Shown: one piece after another, positions 56,055 through 64,000 of the stretch
Position numbering within the stretch: position 1 is the first letter of the stretch
How the letters are laid out: each line of letters begins with the position of its first letter
DNA from: Hemerocallis citrina
Taxonomy: Eukaryota > Streptophyta > Magnoliopsida > Asparagales > Asphodelaceae
Direction: 5' to 3'
DNA length: 64,000 bases
NCBI GenBank assembly: GCA_017893485.1
Contig: CM030367.1
Span: 86,000,853-86,064,852, forward strand
Program-made: the position numbers and the translations under genes
Notes under the pieces: generated by a model
What the model saw: the letters and a program-made list of their open reading frames with translations, nothing else
Databases searched by the model: none
Told to the model about the DNA's origin: nothing

Positions 56055-59000
56055 TATCACGCCCCGCTTCCCAAAAGAATACGGAATACGAATACAAGAC
56101 AAAAGCCCAGCAAATGATTTTCATCATCCATAAGCTATTCAGGAATCTTTACAATATTTCACAAGATAATCAGAGTCGGAAGCAAAAGATACAATCAGGC
56201 ATGCATAATTGAAACAAGATACCAACAGAAATTACATGAAACCAAATATAATAATTTTAAATAATCAAATTCTGAACAAGTCAAATATCCTGGGTTACAT
56301 CACCCAAATACAAGATAAATATCCAAGTACTCAAGTACATCTTTATTCAAGTTCAAGCAACAAGTAATAATAATAATAAAGTAGAAAATCCAGCACTAAT
56401 ACATCATCTCGCCAATACCGTCTGGCAGCCAACCATCCTGATCTGCAATTAGTAAATTTGCAGGAGAAGGAAGAAGAAAAAAAAAACAAGTACCCGTAAA
56501 TTGCAAGTTACGGGTCATTTATAATGTAGGATACAAGTACATGGGATATGTAAATCTATGTAATAAGCATAGCATGGTATAAGTGTATCAACAGAAATAT
56601 AATATCTAATATGAATCAGGAAAATAGAAACAAGTAACATTGTATACTAACAAGTACAGGCAACATGTATCAAGTGTCAAGTAAACAGGTAAACAGGTAA
56701 TAGGCATCAGGTAACAGGTAACAGGTAACAGGTAATCAGGTAACAGGTATACAGGTAACAGGTACACGTACAGGAAATCATGTAACAGGTAACAGGTTAT
56801 GTCAAGTCTTGCTTTATTACTATCATCCATAGGACAGTGTACTCAGGTACAGGATAATAGGTAACAGGACAGGTAGAACCTAGTGGTTCTCTTCCGAGTA
56901 CACCTTCCTATAGGAAAGTATGTAGTCAGGTACAGGAAACAGGCATAACCTAGTGGTTATCTTCCGAGTACATCTTCCTATGGGGAAGCATGCGGTCAGG
57001 TACAGAAAACAGGTAGAACCTAGTGGTTCTCTTCCGAATACATCTTCCTATAGGGAAGCATGGAGTCATGTACAGGTAACAGGATCGTGAATCATGCAGT
57101 CATGAACACGTAACAGGCAGACAGGACACAGGTCCTCATCTCAGTACACATTTCTATATTTTCAACTACTAGATCTTTCCCTTAACTCCGGCTTGGTCAT
57201 TTATTATTATAATCAGGCATGCATGTATGTGTCGCAAAATAAAGCAAGGATAATAGGGTATAAACATGTATCAGGCTCAGGGTGCAAGATAAACAAGTAT
57301 AGGTACAAGATAACGCATAACAGGGTAAAATAACTAGCTTTCTAATTCAGGACAGCAAGACATTATTGTACAAAAACAGTGATTTCCGCTACTACAAACA
57401 TCCAAATATGGATCCGTCGAAGGATCTGGAAAATAGACTTTCACACGAATCCAGCGAGCATAAATAAGTCATATAGTAATTCACAACATCATAACTCAAA
57501 ACAGGTTAGAAAACAGAAAACATGTTCAGTCAGAAATCAAGAAAACGAATTTTCAGTCAGGAAAACCGCATCAAAACCTCTCAAATAAATTCAAAAAAAA
57601 ATTAGGTATTCTCCTATATGTCTAGAGTCAAAATATAAAGTTTCATAGTATTCCAGTAAAATTAGTATAGTCATCAAAAATAAGAAAACATCACAAAACG
57701 GTAGTTTGGCAAATCTGGAATTCCCAACACTGCTGTACGAAAACAGAAATATCTCGCAAACCGTGAAACAAAATCCCAATCCGCCAAAGGGAGAAGAAAA
57801 TAGATAAAATATATTAACTTTTATATCTCACGAATATTTTTCATACAATAAAAGGAATCAGGGTGTAAATAAGATTCTTTACAGAACAGCAAGTAAAATA
57901 CAGCAATTGTAGTTTTCATAAACGAGCATGAAACAACACATAAAACTCATCAATAAAATTCACCAAAATTCTGGGTAATCCCTATCTAAATAAAGAAATA
58001 CTAACCAAATTTTTGGATCAAATTAATATGTTTAGCATCAGTAATAAAATCATTTAGTCATCAAAATCATCGAAAAACAAAATCTGGAAAAGATCGACAC
58101 CTCTGTACTAAAATAGTCATAACTCACTCATACGAAAGCAAAATCAAGCAAGGTCAGAGGGGTTTGAAAATAGACGAAATTCTCTAAAACTCATATTTTA
58201 TACCGAAATTAAGTTACTGACTTCAAGGCAGTCCAAAACAGCAAACAAAACAGATCAGCGACAAAATATAGATTTCTCCCCTTAACAACAACTCAACATA
58301 TATTATCCAAAACTTGTTCAAAACACAACCAAACATGAAATCGGGTCTACCAAGTGTCTAAACATCATGAATTAGAGTATCTAGCATGTCCACACCAAGT
58401 ATTTCACATGGGTCTCAACCAAATCACGAATTCTCACAAAAATCTCACATACATGATCGAAATCAAGAACAGGTAAATCCTAAGTTAATTCATGTCCATA
58501 TTGTGTCGTGAGTCATCTACGGTCAAATTTTCACAATAGAGATAAAACCCATCAAGCATATCACAAACAAGAGTCGTCTCTAGACCCAACTACACTATAT
58601 GTGGTATTTTTGACTTGTATCACACAAATAAATTGAAGTACAAGTTACTTGCCTTAACTGAAGATGAAGAACAACGAAAACCAAGAGCAAGGACCAAAAC
58701 CCACGAACAAAAATCAACGAACCAACGAATGAGAATCAACAAACCCACGAACGATCCACACGTACACTCGAGCACGTGCAAATACCAAAAAGCAAGAAAG
58801 GGAGAGATGGCGTCGGGGCTTTTTGCGGTTGTTGCTGCTGGCTCCGGCGCTGGTCGGCGACGGCCAGAGGGGACGAGAGAGATGGATGGAGAGTTCGTGA
58901 AGTGGATTGCTCGGGTGTAGGAGGTCGGGCTTGGGGTGTTACCGGGAGGTATGCAGTCCTGGAGGGGTAGGGGCTGTCGGGAGGTGCACCAGGCCGGAGA

Positions 59001-59613
59001 AGGGGGTCGGCTGGCCTGGTGTGGCTTCAGGTTCTGTGTACGGTGGCGCGAGCAAGGGGGGAGAGGAGGAGAGGCCTGGGGGCTAGGGTGAGGGCTTAGA
59101 TGTTAGGGTTAGGGTTTGAGGAGAGAGATATAATTATATATATATATATAAAGGGTTAGGGTTATTGGGTATTTAGGTTAATGGGTATTTGGGTTAATGT
59201 ATATTTGGGTAGATTAGGAGTAGTAGTAGGATTAATCCAATAAGACAAATGGGAATCAAATTGAATAGGATTCAAACTAGGATTGGGTTTAATTTAGGAT
59301 TGGTAATCAATTAGGGATCAAATTAATAGGATTAGGAATGGGGTAGACCACAAAATTACCAAGAGTACCCAAAAAAAATAAATAAAGAGAACGAAACAAC
59401 AATAAGGAGCGAAAACAACAACCATGAACAACAACAACAACCAAGAAATCGGAAATAACTCTCAAAAATCAAGAATGAGAAAAGAAAATGATAATATATT
59501 GAAACAACTCAATATACGGTTCAGAAAAATACAAGAGAGAGATACAAAGAGACAAAATACACCAAAACGAAAAATACACTCAAAAATACCGAAAATGAAA
59601 AACAGGGGTTACA
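56055..59613 (-). repeat. 5' LTR of D (3559 bp)
   Basis: Homologous to 47545-51116. Its inner end begins TATCACGCC, where the other LTR has TGTCACGCC, so the terminal dinucleotide has mutated. It lacks about 75 bp present at 48296-48370 in the other LTR. It carries the promoter for the minus-strand transcript, with a TA-rich box near 59130-59150 and telo-box-like TTAGGGTTAGGG motifs at about 59103-59115. Confidence 0.92.
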
Positions 59614-62600
59614 TCGATACAAACAATGGTGCAATATTCGGTAACAATAATCAATGACCAATAACAATAATATTTAGCCAATATTCGATATCAATAGGAA
59701 TAATGGGGAATAATATGCAGTGTCACCTTAAGTCTATTAATCATTTTAGTCCTAACTAATGTAGCACTTCAATAACATGGGACAATAATCAATAATCAAT
59801 ATCACGGTAATCGATGCAATTGGTATAAATAATGATTCAATATTCGATAACAATATTCAATGAACAATATCAATAACACTCAGGCAAGATTCGGTATCAA
59901 TAGGAACAATGATGAACAATATGCAGTGTCAATGCCGTGTCAATTCTTAAGTCTGTTAATCATTTTAATCCTAACTAATGTAGCACTTCATGCATCCCAT
60001 TTATTTACCACATGGTTGCTACATACCAACAAGTTACGTTTAGACTTAGTGGTGGATTTTATAGTTCATGTACTCGGGAACGATGTAAACGATTCTCTTC
60101 AGAATTCAGTTATTCAGTCATTCATTTATTCAGTGTCAATATCCATGGAAAAATATGTAGTTATCCATTTATTCAGTCATTTCGTCATTTAGTAATTGTA
60201 GGAAAACCACGATCTCCCTTCCGAGTACAGTCTCATATATTGTCCACTACTTAAGTCAACCCTTAAACCCCGGCTTGATTAATAATTTTATTAATGCAAC
60301 AATACAATATAACATGCAAATATGAGACATTAGATGTACAATAGTAACAATAGGGGAACAATGGGATGATAACTTAGATAGGAGAATTAGAATGATGACA
60401 ATAGGACACTAGGAACATGCAGTGCAACATATACACTTCAATTCATGCAATACAATGATATAGGATAATTAAAATATAAAAAAACTGGAATATGAAATTC
60501 TGGACAGCATGAGTAGTCTGTACAAAAATGTAATTTTCCACTGGTACAGAAATCGAAGGCTGAATCCGTCAAAAATTCTAGAAATTAGACTTCCCAAAGA
60601 ATTCAACGCCAATTTGAAGTTCAAAATCCGATAACAGTAGCTAGGTCAATCACATCATTCTTTACAGATTTTATGTTCAGGCAGAATTTCGTCATCATAT
60701 TGTTAAAATTTTAGAATCAGCAAAAACTCAATATTAAATTCAGTAAAAATATTTGTTAGGCTTCTAAACATGTTAAGCAACAATTTGGAAATTATCAAAG
60801 TAAAATTTAATCATTTGATCAGGCTTTTAATAGTTTAAGCATGCAAAATACAAGAATCTGAAAATCTGGAAATAAAAATACAGCTGTAGTAAAACATGCA
60901 TAACTTTTGCTACACAACTCAGAATTTAGAAATTCAATATGTTCTAAAAACTAGAAAGATAATGCTACAACTCTTATTCAGAAAGTAATTTATTTTAAGA
61001 TCATTGACTGAGTCGAAAATAACAGTCAAGATACAGCCAACAAGCAACATACAGGGTGTTAGGTATTTTCATAAAATAAATTAATTAGACATGATGGGTA
61101 TCAATTCCATTAGTCGATAAATTCCTCAATAAGCATGATGGTCACAATAACATGATAGATAAAAATAAAATCGCATATATACACTAATTTAACATCAATC
61201 AAACAACAACGATCAATCAAACATACAACCTAGCAATTCTTTCTACAATAATTTAGTTGTGTGACAATTATGTGAATAACCCTATTCTCAACTCTATTTG
61301 AATGCATGAAAGATTCATTCTTTAGAGTCAATAGTGGCACGATGTCAAGAATATTGGGGTTAGCACGTGTAAACCCTCAATAGACCGAACGAAGGATAAT
61401 CAATACAATGATACGATAACGAATAGGCTCTACTTGCAAGAATTTCAATACAACATAAATTTGATACGATGTTCAATTCAAGGGGACGGTGACTTGCCTT
61501 ATTGACGGTGAAATTGAATACCAAGAATAACGGGATGAGAATCCCGGAGCAACAAACCCACGAACACACAAATCAGTACGTATATAATATGTGCAATAAA
61601 GATCAAGCAAAACAGCAACACACAGCAACATTAAAGACAACAGCAGCAATGTCAGCAATGGCAAGGGGTCTGGCTGCTCGACGTTGACGAAAGAGGAGGA
61701 GGGTCGACGGCGGCGAGGCATTGCATTTGGTGGCGTGATGGGGACAGGGCGGCGGTGATGCTGGTGCTGTCGACGAAAGCAAGACAACATCGTCGGGTTT
61801 GGCTGCAGTGGGAACAGGGCAATGGAGAGGTCGGAGTTGGGGGTTTGCATTTGGTCGATGAGAAAGGGGAAAAGGGGATCGAGGTCGGGGGAGAAGAGGG
61901 AGGTCGTCAACGGGGTGGATCAATGGAATTGGGAGGGGTTGCGAATGAGGAGGGCGACACGACTGGGAAAAGAGGACGACGCGATGGGGGTTTCGATCTG
62001 GGGTGTTTGGTCGGAGGTGCATGGAGGAGCGGTCGCCGAAGTTGGCCGGAGAGGTGGTCGGGGGTTTTTGGGCTGATGGGTTGAGAGAGAGGAGAGAGGA
62101 AAGAGAAACTTGAGGAGAAAGAAAGAGATGACGGCTACAGATTGTATTTTTGTGTTTTTAGGGTTTGTATTAAGGTTGTATTTATAGAATACAATTAAAT
62201 TGTTGGGTTATTGGGTTGGGATCCAATAATAGTGGGTTTGGGTTGAGAACAAACTGCAATTGGGTTTTAGGTTTCAATAAGAGATAGGTATGAATACAAT
62301 TGGGTTCAAATAAAATATCCACAATCCAATAAAATGAAATCCACATGATACATAGCCCAACAAAAGAGAAAATAGTTCATGAATCGAAAACTTAAATCCA
62401 ATTAGATAAATAAATAATGCAATTGAAAGAATATGAATTGAACTTAAAAATAAGTTAGTATTTATCACGAAATCAGATCAAATAAAATAATTTAATAGAT
62501 AAATTTTAAATAAAGAATCAAGAAATAACAATTAATGATTATAATCATGATAAAATAAAATTATATAGAAAATTAGTTTAACAATTTTATTGAAATAATC

Positions 62601-62825
62601 CAATAATAATAATATATTTGATTTGGGCTAAAATATAAATAGTCGATCAATTAGAAATAGGAAGTAAGATTAAAACACACCATTATTCGAAATGAATAAA
62701 TTTTTGATTAGAAAACATTTTAATAAAAGATTCGAAAAGAATTTAGCACAAAATAAATTTATAAAAATCAAATTATAGAAAATACGTGAAAAATACTTAT
62801 TGGCGGAAATGGGGGTTACAAGAAT

Positions 62826-64000
62826 GGATGATACGCTTGCATTAAGGAGAGTGAACTTGTCGAAGAGTGGCGCTGGAGGGGGACGATATTGACTTTCGTG
62901 GTCTTTCTGTAGCTTCCTAGGTCCTTCCTCGCTTGCTTTCTTTTGTTTGTTCCCAGAAGGTGAATCGTTCTTTCCTTGAGGATACAGAGCTTCCGTAACT
63001 CTGATATATATATCACTCCTTTCAGGGAGCTTGGTAAAATCTTTAGGAGGCTTCTTCGCGAGGGAGACCTTCAGGTCTTGGCGGAAGGCGGCAGCCACCA
63101 CCGATGAGTGTAGGGAATAGATGGACCTTGCTTCGGCTGTGAAACGTTTGACGAAGTCTTTCAGCAGCTCTCTGTCCTTTGCTTTAATTCCAACAAGAAA
63201 GTACTTATCTTTTCAACTGTGCGGCTAGTAACGAAGTGCGCTATGAAGAGTTCCCCAAGCTGGTCGAAGGAGAATATTGACTTTGGAATAAGCCGAGAGT
63301 ACCATTTCTTTGCTGACCCTATAAAGGTTGCAGGCAACATTTGGCACATGAGCGCATCGGTAGCATTATAGACCATCATGAGAGTTTTAAAACTCTTAAT
63401 ATTGTTAGTCAGGTCAGATTCTCTATTGTAAGATTCAAACTGAGGAGCTTTGAAGTTTTTTTTGGAATGGGGGCATCGAGGATGGATTGGCTGAAAGAAT
63501 GTCGACTAGGGCAGTAAGCCCTGCTAGAGCGGTTCCCTTCATTCTTTATCCGTTCCAGGCGATCCTCTACTTCTCGGATGCGATTAAGGACTTGGTCGTC
63601 TTTCCTCTTGGATTTAGTTGGGTCACTGAATTCTTCTTCTCTTGAAGGAGTAGAGTGGTAGCTCCACGAGCGTCGACCGTGATCATGAATGCCTCGGATG
63701 GCTCGGAGGATGCCATACTTGAATTTTTCCAGTTCATCCCTAGTGATTGGGGCCTCATTCTCTTTGTTCCTCTGAAGATTCTTTCGACTCTTATGAGTCG
63801 GGCTTCTTTTTACAATTCACCCCCTATGAAAGGAGAAGTGTCTTGATCTCAGCCTTCAGGGAGAGTTGCTACTCTGGTTCTCTTGACATTCTGAGTGGAA
63901 GGCCTCAGCATGGGTACTCTTTTCATCCAAACAGGCATGTTGATCGGTCCCCTATTGTTTGGCATTGATGATTTGACGGAGATCTCTTGACCCCCAGGTA
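62826..64000 (-). pseudogene. gag of element B, N-terminal and central part (runs off window)
   Basis: Minus-strand Tat Gag. The frame 63379-63161 holds DALMCQMLPATFIGSAKKWY and FSFDQLGELFIAHFV. A frameshift near 63200 leads to KDFVKRFTAEARSIYSLHSS, then VVAAAFRQDLKVSLAKKPPK and PLFDKFTLLNASVSSIL just before insertion C. Upstream (63.4-64.0 kb) the sequence is less conserved N-terminal Gag with at least one frame change. The true start lies outside or near the window end. Confidence 0.85.

Larger units (their letters stand above)
47545..59613 (-). mobile_element. D: nearly complete Tekay-type chromovirus
   Basis: 12,069 bp flanked by TCGAT on both sides (47540-47544 and 59614-59618). The order on the minus strand is 5' LTR (56055-59613), initiator-Met primer site, gag, protease, RT, RNase H, integrase with chromodomain-like tail, polypurine tract, 3' LTR (47545-51116). 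Gag and the gag-protease junction are interrupted by two intron-like sequences. At least three frameshifts inactivate pol. About 8 differences in the first 200 LTR bases indicate moderate age. Confidence 0.93.
46999..62820 (-). mobile_element. C: chromovirus solo LTR in B's gag, split by D
   Basis: Begins TGACACGCTCTGCTTCCC and ends GGGGGTTACA, flanked by AGAAT on both sides (46994-46998 and 62821-62825). After removing D it is about 3.75 kb and has no coding region. Its left end resembles D's LTR start (GCTTCCCAAAA...TACG...CCCAGCGAA), so it is a more distant relative of D in the same orientation. A pyrimidine-rich stretch (on the minus strand) near 61650-62100 mirrors the leader of the other LTRs. 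Confidence 0.87.
44809..64000 (-). mobile_element. Element B: deleted Tat-lineage element in A's 3' LTR (runs past window)
   Basis: On the minus strand, gag starts to the right of 63.9 kb and runs to 62826; it is interrupted by C and resumes at 46993-46806, followed by protease (46805-46374). RT, RNase H and integrase are missing: protease passes directly into post-pol tandem repeats. The left edge is placed at TGCAAGG (44809) where similarity to A's LTR ends, with TAGAG before it as a candidate duplication. The 5' end and the partner duplication are outside the window, so the boundary is tentative. No LTR of B was identified. Confidence 0.7.

Noticed and set aside
61755..62084. Gly/Glu-rich ORF pair near the right end of C (and antisense partner 61473-62022)
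   Set aside because: Low-complexity purine/pyrimidine-rich LTR leader region, comparable to the CT-rich tract in E; no conserved protein.

Overview
The window is gene-poor, repeat-rich nuclear DNA of a seed plant, most likely a eudicot. The evidence is the set of plant LTR-retrotransposon lineages present: a Tat-type Ty3/gypsy element with an antisense ORF, Tekay/Del-type chromoviruses with very long LTRs and an initiator-Met primer site, a gag-only element with an Asp-tRNA primer site, Copia-like solo LTRs, and hAT- and Harbinger-like MITEs. I could not support any host protein gene, rRNA, tRNA gene or CRISPR array. Nearly all of the sequence after about 3.5 kb is transposon inside transposon, and most boundaries are fixed by target-site duplications (TSDs).

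Layout. 1-3516 is AT-rich DNA without genes, with a degenerate tandem repeat near 940-1260. 3525-3725 is a hAT-like MITE (8-bp TSD). 3950-11506 is a Harbinger-like element with TAA TSDs, rich in a GC palindrome, split by a very young 6.7-kb gag-only (TR-GAG) retrotransposon at 4332-11061 on the minus strand. From 11565 a Tat-lineage element (A, plus strand) runs to about 44808, opened by three insertions. The first is G (13448-19231), a chromovirus-like solo LTR carrying the tiny element H (14964-16332). The second is F (19612-34590), a Copia-like solo LTR containing chromovirus E (20598-34062), whose 5' LTR itself holds two solo LTRs, I (21885-23130) and J (23982-27398). The third is a second Tat element B (minus strand, from about 44809 to beyond the window end), which sits in A's 3' LTR. 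B is split by C (46999-62820), a solo LTR, and C is split by D (47545-59613), a nearly complete Tekay chromovirus.

Coding content. The only intact retroelement gene is the gag of the TR-GAG element (7423-9108, minus). D keeps recognisable gag, protease, RT, RNase H, integrase and a chromodomain-like tail, with a few frameshifts. Its gag and its gag-protease junction are each interrupted by a sequence with the properties of a spliceosomal intron (76 and 153 nt). E keeps only a decayed gag. A and B are heavily decayed Tat copies. A retains an antisense ORF between pol and its 3' LTR, flanked by arrays of the same roughly 59-bp repeat.

LTR divergence judged by eye on short stretches agrees with the nesting: A about 9%, E about 5%, D about 4%, TR-GAG no substitution seen.
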